From assembly GCF_019753765.1 (NCBI RefSeq), contig NZ_JAIJZW010000015.1, positions 1-64,000 on the forward strand: a stretch of DNA of 64,000 nucleotides, read 5' to 3'. Position numbers and translations under genes: made by a program. Shown here one piece after another: positions 22,554-30,648 of this stretch. The notes beneath the pieces are model-generated. The model had not been told where the DNA came from. It saw nothing but the letters and a program-made list of their open reading frames with translations, and did not search any database. Origin of the DNA: Microbacterium marinilacus (lineage in GTDB: Bacteria > Actinomycetota > Actinomycetes > Actinomycetales > Microbacteriaceae). Numbering within the stretch: the stretch's first letter is position 1; each line of letters starts with the position of its first letter.

Positions 22554-23747
22554 CTACCGGCCGGCGCGCCGCATGGGCGACTGGTGCCGCCACGGGTCGT
22601 CCGCGCCGAGCACGTCGGCGTCGTGCTGCCCGAGCGTCGGCGGCGGGGTCATGCCGCGGCCGCGGACGCCGTCGATCGACATCGGCATGTCGACGACGCG
22701 GAGGTCGGGCACCGCGGGATGCGGGAGGTCTCGCAGCAGCCCCAGCGCGTCGAGCTGCGGGTCCACGGCCAGGTCGGCCACCGAGCGCACCGCCGAGCAC
22801 GGCACCGACCGCGCCCGCAGCCGCCGCTCCCAGCCGGCGGCGTCGTCCGCGGCGAACCTCGGCGCGAGCAGCGCCCGCAGCTCGTCCTTGCGGGCGACGC
22901 GGTCGGCGTTCCCCCGGAAGCGGCGGTCGGCGGCCAGCTCCGGCGCCCCCAGCTCGTCGGCGAGCACGGCGAACAGCCTGTCGTTCGCGGCCGCCACCAG
23001 GATGCCGCCATCGCGCGCGTCGAACACCTCGTAGGGGGCGATGAAGGGCGTGCCGGTCCCCTGACGCGGCGGCACCTCGCCGGTGCCGAGATGCCCCATC
23101 AGGTGATACGAGAGCCACCACGCGCCGGTCTCGTACAGGCTGGCCTCGATGTGCGCGCCACGACCGGTGCGCGCCCGTTCGATCAGGGCGCCCTGGATGC
23201 CGATCGTGGCCCACAGCGCGGTGCCGAGGTCGACGGCGCCGATGCCGAGGCGGGCGGGCGGGCCGTCGGGTTGCCCGGTGATCGCCATGATGCCCGTGTC
23301 CGCCTGGATCACGGGGTCGTAGCCCGGCAGATCGCGCTTCGGGCCGCGCGACCCGTACGCGCTGATCGAGCAGTACACCACGGCCGGGTTCAGCGCCGAG
23401 ACGGCCTCGTGGTCGAGCCCGCGGCGGGCGAGCGCGCCGGGACGGAACGACTCGACCAGGACGTCGGCGGTCGCGGCCAGCCCCCGGGCCGCCGCCTGCC
23501 CCTCGGCCGCGTCGAGGTCGAGCACGATCGCGCGCTTGCCGCGGTTCGCCGACAGGAACGTCGCGCTCTCGCCCCGCCAGGACGGCGGTTGCCAGCGGCG
23601 CGTGTCGTCGCCCGCGGGCGCCTCGACCTTGATCACGTCGGCGCCCAGGTCGGCGAGCGCCATTGTGCAATAGGGGCCCGCGAGGTTGCGGGTGAGGTCG
23701 AGCACGCGGACGCCGTGCAGCGGGCCGCCAGCCGTCGGTCTCGTCAT
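22554..23747 (-). CDS. CaiB/BaiF-family (class III) CoA-transferase
   Basis: This 397-aa class III CoA-transferase has GVRVLDLTRNLAGPYCTMALADLGADVIKVE, LVESFRPGALARRGL, YCSISAYGSRGP, and GAVDLGTALWATIGIQGALIERARTGRGAHIE with the catalytic-position Asp. It is divergent from a MaoC hydratase and CitE-like lyase 77 bp away, a set found in itaconate and C5-dicarboxylate degradation (transferase, hydratase, lyase). It would make the CoA thioester that the other two enzymes convert. It is clearly more distant from the transferases at 18448 and 26985 than those are from each other. Confidence 0.88.
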   Translation of the reverse strand: MTRPTAGGPLHGVRVLDLTRNLAGPYCTMALADLGADVIKVEAPAGDDTRRWQPPSWRGESATFLSANRGKRAIVLDLDAAEGQAAARGLAATADVLVESFRPGALARRGLDHEAVSALNPAVVYCSISAYGSRGPKRDLPGYDPVIQADTGIMAITGQPDGPPARLGIGAVDLGTALWATIGIQGALIERARTGRGAHIEASLYETGAWWLSYHLMGHLGTGEVPPRQGTGTPFIAPYEVFDARDGGILVAAANDRLFAVLADELGAPELAADRRFRGNADRVARKDELRALLAPRFAADDAAGWERRLRARSVPCSAVRSVADLAVDPQLDALGLLRDLPHPAVPDLRVVDMPMSIDGVRGRGMTPPPTLGQHDADVLGADDPWRHQSPMRRAGR

Positions 23748-23770
23748 GCTTTCCCCTCTCCAACTCACGC

Positions 23771-23800
23771 TATTGACGCACACGTGTACGCTAATCGCAA
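23771..23800 (-). promoter_or_regulatory. Candidate promoter with palindromic operator for the CoA-transferase
   Basis: On the minus strand TTGCGA (23800-23795) and TCAATA (23776-23771) are separated by 18 nt. The spacer is centred on ACACGTGT and forms an imperfect 22-bp palindrome (23773-23794, 8 of 11 pairs). An operator between -35 and -10 would repress the transferase and could affect the divergent MaoC gene. An IclR gene lies 1.5 kb away. Inferred from sequence only. Confidence 0.4.
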
Positions 23801-23824
23801 CCATAGCGAGCCCTGGGAGGCCGG

Positions 23825-24319
23825 ATGACCCATGACGACCCCTTCGCCCGCCGTGAGCGGGTCGCGCAGCGCGGGCTCTGGTACGAGGAGCTGCGCACCG
23901 ACGTCGTGTACGCGCATGCCCCCGGGCGCACGATCACGGAGGCGGACAACGTGCTCTTCACCACGCTGACGATGAACGCCCAGGCCCTGCACCTGGACGC
24001 CGCGTGGAGCGCCGGCAGCGACTTCGGCGAGCGCCTGGTCAACAGCATGCTGACGCTGTCGACGGTGGTCGGCCTCTCCGTCGCCCAGCTCACCCAGGGG
24101 ACGCTCGTCGCGAACCTCGGGCTGACCGACGTCGCCTTCCCCCACCCGGTGCGCATCGGCGACACGCTCAGCGCCGAGACCGCCGTCACCGCCAAGCGCC
24201 CGTCGCGTTCCCACGTCGGGACGGGCATCGTCACGCTCGCGCACCGCGGGCTGAACCAGGACGGCGAGCTCGTGGTCGCCGCCACCCGCACGACCATGGT
24301 CAGGATGCGGCCGGCATGA
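23825..24319 (+). CDS. MaoC-family acyl-CoA hydratase/dehydratase
   Basis: This 164-aa single hot-dog enzyme carries GRTITEADNVLFTTLTMNAQALHLD, the pattern of mesaconyl-CoA/methylmalyl-CoA hydratases (acid plus His/Asp at the active site). GTLVANLGLTDVAFPHPVRIGDTL follows, as in that group. GGGAGG precedes the ATG. It overlaps the CitE-like lyase by ATGA, so hydration and cleavage of a C5-dicarboxylyl-CoA are translationally coupled. Itaconyl-CoA or mesaconyl-CoA hydration to citramalyl- or methylmalyl-CoA is the likeliest reaction. Confidence 0.86.
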   Translation: MTHDDPFARRERVAQRGLWYEELRTDVVYAHAPGRTITEADNVLFTTLTMNAQALHLDAAWSAGSDFGERLVNSMLTLSTVVGLSVAQLTQGTLVANLGLTDVAFPHPVRIGDTLSAETAVTAKRPSRSHVGTGIVTLAHRGLNQDGELVVAATRTTMVRMRPA

Positions 24320-25107
24320 GCACCGCCTGGCTGTTCTGCCCCGCCGACCGCCCCGACCGGTACGCGAAGGCGGCGGCCGCTGCCGACGCCGTGATCCTCG
24401 ACCTCGAGGACGGGGTAGCTTCCGAGCGCCGCGAGGCCGCCCGCGTCGCGCTCCGCGCGCACGTCGCCGAGCTCGACCCCGCCCGCACGATCGTCCGGGT
24501 CAGCCCCGCCGGCACCCCCGATCAGGCCCGCGATCTGGCCGCGCTCGCCGGGACGCCGGTGGCGCGCGTCATGCTCGCCAAGGCGGAGTCCGCCGCCCAG
24601 ATCGCCGCCCTGGACGGATACCAGGTCGTCGCACTCTGCGAGACGCCGCTCGGCGTCGTGCGGGCGGAGGAGATCGCCGCCGCCGCGGACGCGGTGATGT
24701 GGGGATCGGAGGACCTGATCGCCGGGCTGGGCGGGCTGTCGAGCCGCGGGCCGGACGGGCGCTGGCTCGACGTCGTGCGGCATGCGCGATCTCGCGTGCT
24801 GCTGGCCGCCGGCGCCGCGGGCGTGCCGGCCCTCGATGCCGTGTACCCGCTGCTGGACGACCTGGACGGGCTGCGGGCCGAGGCGGCCGACGCCGCACGC
24901 TCGGGGTTCGCCGGGAAGGTCGCGCTGCACCCGCGGCAGGTGCCCGTCATCCGCGACGCCTTCCGCCCCCACCCGGCACGCGTCGAGTGGGCGCGCGCCG
25001 TGCTCGCGGCGGCCGCACACGGCGGAGCGCAGCGCATCGGCGGAGACATGGTCGACGAGCCCGTGCTGCGCCAGGCCCGCCGGGTGCTGGAGGCGGCGGA
25101 AGGCTGA
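24316..25107 (+). CDS. HpcH/HpaI-family CoA-ester lyase (CitE/citramalyl-CoA lyase-like)
   Basis: This 263-aa TIM-barrel lyase has the CitE-type start (AWLFCPADRPDRYAKAA), DAVILDLEDGVA with the metal-binding acidic cluster, RVSPAGTPD, VMLAKAESAAQ, VALCETPLGVV and MWGSEDLIAGLGG. GFAGKVALHPRQVPVI near the end is typical of stand-alone CitE-like proteins. It should cleave a hydroxyacyl-CoA made by the MaoC protein, for example citramalyl-CoA to pyruvate and acetyl-CoA. The exact substrate is not readable from sequence. Confidence 0.86.
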   Translation: MSTAWLFCPADRPDRYAKAAAAADAVILDLEDGVASERREAARVALRAHVAELDPARTIVRVSPAGTPDQARDLAALAGTPVARVMLAKAESAAQIAALDGYQVVALCETPLGVVRAEEIAAAADAVMWGSEDLIAGLGGLSSRGPDGRWLDVVRHARSRVLLAAGAAGVPALDAVYPLLDDLDGLRAEAADAARSGFAGKVALHPRQVPVIRDAFRPHPARVEWARAVLAAAAHGGAQRIGGDMVDEPVLRQARRVLEAAEG

Positions 25108-25142
25108 CCGGCCCGCACCGGTACGGGCATCCCCGGCGGCGC

Positions 25143-25210
25143 CGAGCCCGCACCTCCTGCGCGAGCCGGCATCGGATCCCGTGCCGGCTCGCAGAGAACC
25201 TGCGGGCTCG
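25143..25210. terminator. Nested hairpin between convergent genes (probable bidirectional terminator)
   Basis: An outer stem CGAGCCCGCA (25143-25152) with TGCGGGCTCG (25201-25210) encloses an inner stem GCGAGCCGGCA (25161-25171) with TGCCGGCTCGC (25182-25192). It lies between the ends of the lyase (plus) and the IclR gene (minus), where a shared terminator is expected. Confidence 0.65.
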
Positions 25211-25238
25211 ATGCGACCGGCCCCGGGACGGACGCGGG

Positions 25239-26015
25239 TCAGGAGGGCGCGGGACCGTCCAGCAGGGCGCTCAAGGTCGCCGCGGCGTCGGCGACGGCCT
25301 TGCGCAGGACCAGCTCGACACCGTCGTCGAAGCGCTGGTTCGGCACGATCACGGCCAGGCTCCCGGCGACCCCGCCGCGAGCGCGCAGCGGCGCGGCGAC
25401 GCCGCTCGCACCGAGGTTGACCTGGTCGCGACTCACCGCCACGCCCTCGTCGCGCACCCGCGCCAGCGTGCGTTCCAGCTCGAGGGCCGACGTGATCGTG
25501 GTGCCGGTGAGCGGCGGCAGGCCGTCGGCGGCCACCCGGGCGCGCTCGTCGTCGGGCAGGAAGGCGAGGATGGCCAGCGCCGACGCGCCCGCGTGCATCG
25601 GCAGCCAGGAGTACAGCTCGGGCACGAACCGCACCGCGTGCCCCGCGGCCTCGGCCTGCGCCACGAACATCCGCCGGCCGCGCCCCGCGTCGTAGACGGC
25701 GAGCAGCGCGGTCTCGCCGGTGCGGTCGCTGAGCGCCCGGAGCACCGGCTCCGCCACGCGGAACGGCTGACGCTGCTGGGTCACCGCCGCCAGGCGGTGG
25801 AACTCCCAGCCGAGCTCCCAGCGGCCGTCCGCCGACCGGACGAGGCCGCTCTCGGCGGCCGCCTCGAGCGTGCGCTGCACCGAGCTGGCGGGGGACCCGA
25901 GCAGCCGCGCGAGCTCGCGGACGCCCGCGGGCTCCGGCAGCTCGGCGAGCGCCCCCAGCACCCTGGTCGCGGACGCGATGGGGTTGCGCTCACGGCGCGG
26001 TCCCGGCTCGCTCAT
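25239..26015 (-). CDS. IclR-family transcriptional regulator
   Basis: This 258-aa regulator has a winged HTH at residues 12-70 (ATRVLGALAELPEPAGVRELARLLGSPASSVQRTLEAAAESGLV). An IclR effector-binding domain follows, with LPMHAGASALAILAFLP and VNLGASGVAAPLRARGG. Length is typical. It lies downstream of the dehydratase/CoA-transferase/HMG-CoA operon and convergent with the CitE-like lyase, so it probably senses an acyl-acid and controls one or both sets. The ATG at 26015 follows a G-rich stretch rather than a clear ribosome site. Confidence 0.88.
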   Translation of the reverse strand: MSEPGPRRERNPIASATRVLGALAELPEPAGVRELARLLGSPASSVQRTLEAAAESGLVRSADGRWELGWEFHRLAAVTQQRQPFRVAEPVLRALSDRTGETALLAVYDAGRGRRMFVAQAEAAGHAVRFVPELYSWLPMHAGASALAILAFLPDDERARVAADGLPPLTGTTITSALELERTLARVRDEGVAVSRDQVNLGASGVAAPLRARGGVAGSLAVIVPNQRFDDGVELVLRKAVADAAATLSALLDGPAPS

Positions 26016-26103
26016 CCCCCCATCCTGGCATCCGGCACCGCCCGTGTCGGTCGCGCGATCGGGCGCGGCACGGCGGCCACGGGCCTCGCGCGACGGCTGC
26101 GGC

Positions 26104-26976
26104 TCAGGAGGCGCGCCAGGCGACGTCGCCCTGCGCGAGCAGCGCGCCGTCGGCGTCGACCAGGGAGACCGTCGTGGCGTCGCCGTCGCGCACCCCGTGC
26201 ACGGTCGCCCGCGTGCCGACGAGGAACGGCGCCCGCGCACGGAAGCGGAAGCCGGCGATCGCGCCGTCCCCACCCTCGTGGCGCCGCACGGCGTCGAGCA
26301 GCAGGATGCGGATGAGCGGCCCGTGCACGAGCAGCCCGTCGAGCCCCTCGGCGTCGTGCGCCCACGCCAGGTCGTAGTGCACGCGATGGGTGTTGAACGT
26401 GAGGGCCGAGAAGCGGAACAGCTGACGCTCGTCCAGCACCGCGTCCTCCGACCAGGCACCCCCGGGGATCTCCGCGGGCACCGGCCGCGCGGATCCGCCG
26501 CCACCCGCGCCGAGGAACACGTCGTGCCACACGCTCTCGATCGCGAGCTCGCCGTCGACGCGGTACTCCCGCACGACGTCGGCGAACACCAGCCGCCCGC
26601 TGCGGCCGTCCTTCTCGACGACCGCCCCGGCGCGGACGGTCTGCTCGACCACGTCGCCCAGGCGCAGCGCCCGGTGGTAGACGGCGTCCTCCCCCGCGTA
26701 CATCCGGCGGGGCAGGTCGAACTCGGGCAGCACGCCGTCGCGGGCGGGCGAGCCGTCCTCGCGCAGGTCGGCCAGCGCGGCGTCGTAGGGGAAGTACACC
26801 CCCTCCCACCCGGGCGGCAGCTCACCCCCGGCGAAGGCCGGATCGTTCGGAGAGCCCCCGGCGAAGGCCGGATCCTGCGGAGAGCCTCCGGCGAAGGCCG
26901 GATCGTTCGGGGAGAACGTGCCCCGGTAGGCCTCCGCCGGGAAGGCGTCGAGCCGCTGCACGCGCGTCACGCTCAT
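26104..26976 (-). CDS. HTD2/FAS1-like hot-dog dehydratase (mesaconyl-CoA hydratase type) with repeat insert
   Basis: This 290-aa double hot-dog protein has LPRRMYAGEDAVYHRALRLGD in the N-terminal half and QLFRFSALTFNTHRVHYDLAWA in the C-terminal half. These are the family motifs of mesaconyl-C4-CoA hydratase and HTD2-like enzymes. Residues about 22-51 are three near-identical 10-residue repeats (SPNDPAFAGG, SPQDPAFAGG, SPNDPAFAGG) encoded by a 30-bp tandem repeat. They are unusual for the family and fall in the N-terminal linker, where they may not disturb the fold. It starts 8 bp after the CoA-transferase gene. Confidence 0.82.
   Translation of the reverse strand: MSVTRVQRLDAFPAEAYRGTFSPNDPAFAGGSPQDPAFAGGSPNDPAFAGGELPPGWEGVYFPYDAALADLREDGSPARDGVLPEFDLPRRMYAGEDAVYHRALRLGDVVEQTVRAGAVVEKDGRSGRLVFADVVREYRVDGELAIESVWHDVFLGAGGGGSARPVPAEIPGGAWSEDAVLDERQLFRFSALTFNTHRVHYDLAWAHDAEGLDGLLVHGPLIRILLLDAVRRHEGGDGAIAGFRFRARAPFLVGTRATVHGVRDGDATTVSLVDADGALLAQGDVAWRAS
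26825..26914. repeat. In-frame tandem repeat, three 30-bp units
   Basis: Units at 26825-26854, 26855-26884 and 26885-26914 share the core CCGGCGAAGGCCGGATC and differ at a few positions. The core itself contains CCGG-type dyads. The period of 30 keeps the reading frame, so copy-number change would lengthen or shorten the dehydratase by 10 residues. Confidence 0.95.
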
Positions 26977-26984
26977 GCGCGCCC

Positions 26985-28235
26985 TCAGATCACGCCCGCC
27001 GCGCGCAGCGCGGCGATCCGCTCGTCGTCGTATCCGGCGATGCCCGCCAGCACCACGTCGGCGTGCTCGCCCATCCGATTGGCGACGCGCGCCGGGTCGG
27101 CGGGCGTCGCCGACAGCTTGATGGGCTGGCCGAACATGCGCAGCGTGCCGAACTCCCCGTAGTCGGCCTCGACCACCATGTCGCGCTCGGCGGTCCCGGG
27201 GTCGTCGACCACCTCGCCGATGTCGCGCACCGCGGTGAGCGGGATCACATCGCCCGCGAGCTCCTCGAGCTCGACCCGGGTGCGATCGGCGAACCACTCC
27301 AGGATCAGGGGCTTCACCCGCCGCGCGTACGTCTCGGGATCGAACCGCTTGCGCATGGTGTCGATCTCCGGATCGGCCGCGACCTCGGGCGTGCCGAACA
27401 GCTCGCAGCTCGCTCGCCACAGCTTGTCGGTGTAGCCGCCGAAGAACACCTGCCCGTCGGCGCACGGGAACAGCTCGTACGGCCGCACCCACGCGTGCTC
27501 GTTGCCGGACGGCGAGGCGACCTTGCCGTCGACGGTGTACTCGACCACCGCGGTCTCGGTCATCGCCATGATGCTGTCGACCTGGGCGACGTCGACCAGC
27601 TGCCCCTCGCCGGTGCGCTCGGCGTGCCGCAGCGCGGCGAGCGTCCCGATCACCCCGAACAGCGTCGCCGACAGGTCGCCGATCGTCACGCCCACCCGCA
27701 CCGGAGGCTGGTCCGCGTAGCCGTTCATCGACCACAGCCCGCCGGCCGCCTGGGCGGTGTTGTCGAAGGCGGGACGGCGGCTGCGCGAGCCGGTCTGGCC
27801 GTAGCCGGAGATCGCGGTGTAGACGAGGCGCGGGTTGATCTCGCGCAGCACGTCGTAGCCGAGGCCGAGCTTGTCCATCGTGCCCGGCCGGAAGTTCTCG
27901 ACCAGGATGTCGGCCTGCGCCACCAGGTCCTTCAGCACGGCCTTGCCGTCGTCGCTGCGCAGGTCGAGGGCGAGGCCGAGCTTGCCGCGGTTGTACTGCG
28001 CGTAGTAGCCGCTGAACTCCTCGTCGCCGTTCCGCAGATACGGCGGGAAGCCGCGGGACACGTCCGGGTCGGCGGGGTTCTCGATCTTCACCACGGTCGC
28101 GCCGAGGTCGGCCAGGAACTGCGCCGCGTACGGGCCGGCGAGCACCCGGGAGAGGTCGAGCACGACGACTCCGCCGAGGGATCCGGCCTGCTGGGCGAGA
28201 AGGGCGTGCTCTGCGGGAAGGGGATGTCCTGACAT
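26985..28235 (-). CDS. CaiB/BaiF-family (class III) CoA-transferase
   Basis: This 416-aa transferase has VVVLDLSRVLAGPYAAQFLADLGATVVKIE, LVENFRPGTMDKLGLG, YTAISGYGQTG, and VGVTIGDLSATLFGVIGTLAALRHAERTGEGQLVD with the catalytic-position Asp. It closely resembles the protein at 18448, for example RPYELFPC and FFGGYTDK. It is co-transcribed with HMG-CoA lyase and HMG-CoA reductase. It could therefore load CoA onto free 3-hydroxy-3-methylglutarate, or recycle CoA with acetoacetate. Which acid it uses is inference. Confidence 0.88.
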   Translation of the reverse strand: MSGHPLPAEHALLAQQAGSLGGVVVLDLSRVLAGPYAAQFLADLGATVVKIENPADPDVSRGFPPYLRNGDEEFSGYYAQYNRGKLGLALDLRSDDGKAVLKDLVAQADILVENFRPGTMDKLGLGYDVLREINPRLVYTAISGYGQTGSRSRRPAFDNTAQAAGGLWSMNGYADQPPVRVGVTIGDLSATLFGVIGTLAALRHAERTGEGQLVDVAQVDSIMAMTETAVVEYTVDGKVASPSGNEHAWVRPYELFPCADGQVFFGGYTDKLWRASCELFGTPEVAADPEIDTMRKRFDPETYARRVKPLILEWFADRTRVELEELAGDVIPLTAVRDIGEVVDDPGTAERDMVVEADYGEFGTLRMFGQPIKLSATPADPARVANRMGEHADVVLAGIAGYDDERIAALRAAGVI

Positions 28236-28266
28236 GTGGTGCTCCTGGTTCGTCTCGATGATCCTG

Positions 28267-29250
28267 TCAGGCGACGCCGGCGGCCGTGAGGGCGGCGGCG
28301 ACGCGCGAGGGCAGGGGGCGCCCGAGGCGGGCCGTCATCCACTGCGTCGTGCGCACCAGCTGCTCCAGGTCGATGCCGGTGTCGATGCCGAGGCCGTGCA
28401 GCAGCCAGACGAGGTCCTCCGTCGCCAGGTTGCCGGTGGCGCCCTTCGCGTAGGGGCACCGGCCGAGCCCTCCCGTCGACGCGTCGAACTCGACGATGCC
28501 GGCCCGCAGGCCGGCCTGCACGTTGCCGAGCGCCTGGCCGTAGGTGTCGTGCAGGTGCAGGGCGAGGGCGTCGCGCGCCACGCCGGCGTCGGCCGTGAGC
28601 CCGACCACCCGCTCGACGTGCGCGGGCGTGGCCGTGCCGATCGTGTCGCCGAGGGCGACCGTCGCTGCCCCGGCGCCCGCGAGCTCGGCGGCGATGCCCG
28701 CGACGCGCTCGTGGGGCACGGGGCCTTCCCACGGGTCGCCGAACGACATCGAGACGTACCCGCGCACGCGCACGCCGGCGTCGGCCGCGGCGGCCGCCAC
28801 CGACGCGGCGGTGTCGATCGCGCCGCGCACGGTGTTGTTGAGGTTGGCGCGCGCGAAGCTCTCGGTCGCGCTCACCACGACGGCGACCTCGGTCACCCCC
28901 GCCGCGAGCGCACGGTCGAGCCCGCGCAGGTTCGGCACGAGCGACACCAGCCTCCGGCCGGGTGCGTCGCCGACCGCGGCGACCACCTCTTCGGCGTCGG
29001 CGAGCTGGGGGATCCAGCGCGGGGGCACGAAGCTCGTGACCTCGAGCGCCGGGACGCCGGCGGCCAGCAGCCGGCGGCAGAACTCGGCCTTGACCGGCGC
29101 GGGGAGGATCTCCGGCTCGGCCTGCAGCCCGTCGCGGGGGCCGACCTCGTAGACGCGCACCCGGGCGGGCAGCGAGGGGTCGCGCACGGGCTGGGGTGCC
29201 GGGTGCCAGCTCGCAGGCTGAGCCGACGCGGTCTCGGGGAGGTCGGTCAT
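28267..29250 (-). CDS. mvaB: Hydroxymethylglutaryl-CoA lyase
   Basis: This 327-aa TIM-barrel lyase splits HMG-CoA to acetyl-CoA and acetoacetate. It shows VYEVGPRDGLQAE (metal/catalytic region), VTSFVPPRWIPQLADAEEV, VSATESFARANLN, DTIGTATPAHV, LHLHDTYGQALGN (metal His pair) and the signature GGLGRCPYAKGATGN with the catalytic Cys. The N-terminus has a short extra tail of about 25 residues. Its ATG overlaps the HMG-CoA reductase stop by 4 nt, so HMG-CoA made upstream is cleaved at once. Confidence 0.93.
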   Translation of the reverse strand: MTDLPETASAQPASWHPAPQPVRDPSLPARVRVYEVGPRDGLQAEPEILPAPVKAEFCRRLLAAGVPALEVTSFVPPRWIPQLADAEEVVAAVGDAPGRRLVSLVPNLRGLDRALAAGVTEVAVVVSATESFARANLNNTVRGAIDTAASVAAAAADAGVRVRGYVSMSFGDPWEGPVPHERVAGIAAELAGAGAATVALGDTIGTATPAHVERVVGLTADAGVARDALALHLHDTYGQALGNVQAGLRAGIVEFDASTGGLGRCPYAKGATGNLATEDLVWLLHGLGIDTGIDLEQLVRTTQWMTARLGRPLPSRVAAALTAAGVA

Positions 29251-30518
29251 CGGCCCGACCTCAGCTCCTCCAGCACGGCCTGCGCGTGCTCGATCCGGAT
29301 GCGCCCGTCGGCGACGATGCGCTGCGCGACCTGGCCGATCTCCTCGGCGGTCGCTCCGGCCGACGCCGCGATCGTGCGGGCATGCAGGGTCATGTGACCG
29401 CGCTGGATGCCCTCGGCCGACAGGGCGCGCAGCGCGGCGAGGTTCTGCGCCAGGCCGACGGATGCGACCACGGCGGCGAGCTCGGCCGCGGTCTGCACGC
29501 CGAGCAGGCGCACCGCGGCCTGGGCGGTGGGGTGGGCGCGCGTCGCGCCGCCCACGAGTCCCACGGCCAGCGGCAGCTCGAGCGTGCCGACGAGGTTCCC
29601 GTCGGCGCCGACCTCGTACCGCGAGAGCGCCGAGTAGCGTCCCTCGCGCACGGCGTGCGAGTGGGCGCCCGACTCGACCGCGCGGGTGTCGTTGCCGGTC
29701 GCGAGCACGACGGCCGTGATGCCGTTCATGATGCCCTTGTTGTGGGTCGCGGCCCGGTAGGGGTCGGCCGTCGCGAAGGCGGACGCGTGGACGATGTCCC
29801 GCACGACCTCCTCGCCGCCCAGCATCTCCCTGTCGAACACGGCGCGAGCCCGGATCAGGCGCAGGTCGGCCTTGTTGCTGAGGATGCGCAGCAGGGCGCG
29901 GCCGCCGGAGATCTCCGAGACGCGCGGGGCGAGGGCCTCCGCCATCGTGTTGACGGCGTTGGCGCCCATCGCGTCGCGCACGTCGACGTGCAGGTGGGTC
30001 ACGACGTGCGCGCCCGTGCCGGTCGGCAGCACGCGCACCGACACGTCGATCGCGCCGCCGCCGAGGCTCACGAGCAGCGGGTCCTGCGCGTTCGCGAGCT
30101 CGAGCAGCTCGTCGCGGGCCTCGAGGATGCGGGCTCGCGCGCCGTCGGGGTCGACCGCGTCGACCACCTGGATCTGCGCGATCATCACGGTTCCCGTGGT
30201 CGACGTGCGGAAGCCGCCGTGGCCGCGCGCCATGCGTGCGGCGTTCGACGCCGCCGCCACGACGCTCGGCTCCTCGGTGGCCATCGGCACGAGGTAGTCG
30301 CGGCCGTCGACCGTGAAGTTCGTCGCGACGCCGACCGGGATCCCGATCACGCCCACGACGTTCTCGACCAGGTGGTCGGCCTGCGCCACGGTGAGGCCCG
30401 CCTCGGGGTCCAGCGGCGAGAGAACGTCGCCGTCCACCCCCGCGCTCTCCGCCACGAGGCGGCGCCGCTCCGCGGGCTCCCGGTCGCGCAATCCGGACAG
30501 ACGACTGTTGACCGCCAC
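29247..30518 (-). CDS. mvaA: Class II hydroxymethylglutaryl-CoA reductase (degradative type)
   Basis: This 423-aa enzyme interconverts mevalonate and HMG-CoA. It has no membrane segment and its length matches Pseudomonas mevalonii HMG-CoA reductase. The catalytic set is present at near-identical spacing: ATEEPS (Glu 82/83), THNKGIMNG (Lys 261), ATGNDTR (Asp 277) and QRGHMTLHA (His 375). ENVVGVIGIPVGV opens the substrate site. The GTG at 30518 is chosen because GGAGG lies 4 nt upstream; an ATG at 30563 is in frame but has no such site. Linked lyase and transporter point to mevalonate use rather than synthesis. Confidence 0.92.
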   Translation of the reverse strand: MAVNSRLSGLRDREPAERRRLVAESAGVDGDVLSPLDPEAGLTVAQADHLVENVVGVIGIPVGVATNFTVDGRDYLVPMATEEPSVVAAASNAARMARGHGGFRTSTTGTVMIAQIQVVDAVDPDGARARILEARDELLELANAQDPLLVSLGGGAIDVSVRVLPTGTGAHVVTHLHVDVRDAMGANAVNTMAEALAPRVSEISGGRALLRILSNKADLRLIRARAVFDREMLGGEEVVRDIVHASAFATADPYRAATHNKGIMNGITAVVLATGNDTRAVESGAHSHAVREGRYSALSRYEVGADGNLVGTLELPLAVGLVGGATRAHPTAQAAVRLLGVQTAAELAAVVASVGLAQNLAALRALSAEGIQRGHMTLHARTIAASAGATAEEIGQVAQRIVADGRIRIEHAQAVLEELRSGR

Positions 30519-30648
30519 TGATCCTCCTCGAGCAGTTCGTGGGTGGCCGCACGCGATCGTCACGTGAGCCCTCCCGTCACCCTAGGAAGCCGGCTCCGGT
30601 CGCCGATATGTGCGATCGACCCATGACGGGAGCTCGCCTATGGGGAGA

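Noticed and set aside
21033-23828. A 931-codon plus-strand frame
   Set aside because: It is a GC-codon shadow of the GAF-PucR regulator followed by the antisense of the CoA-transferase. No domain is recognisable.
26825-26914. CRISPR-like reading of the three 30-bp repeats
   Set aside because: There are no spacers; the units abut and encode protein in frame. No other repeat-spacer array is present in the window.
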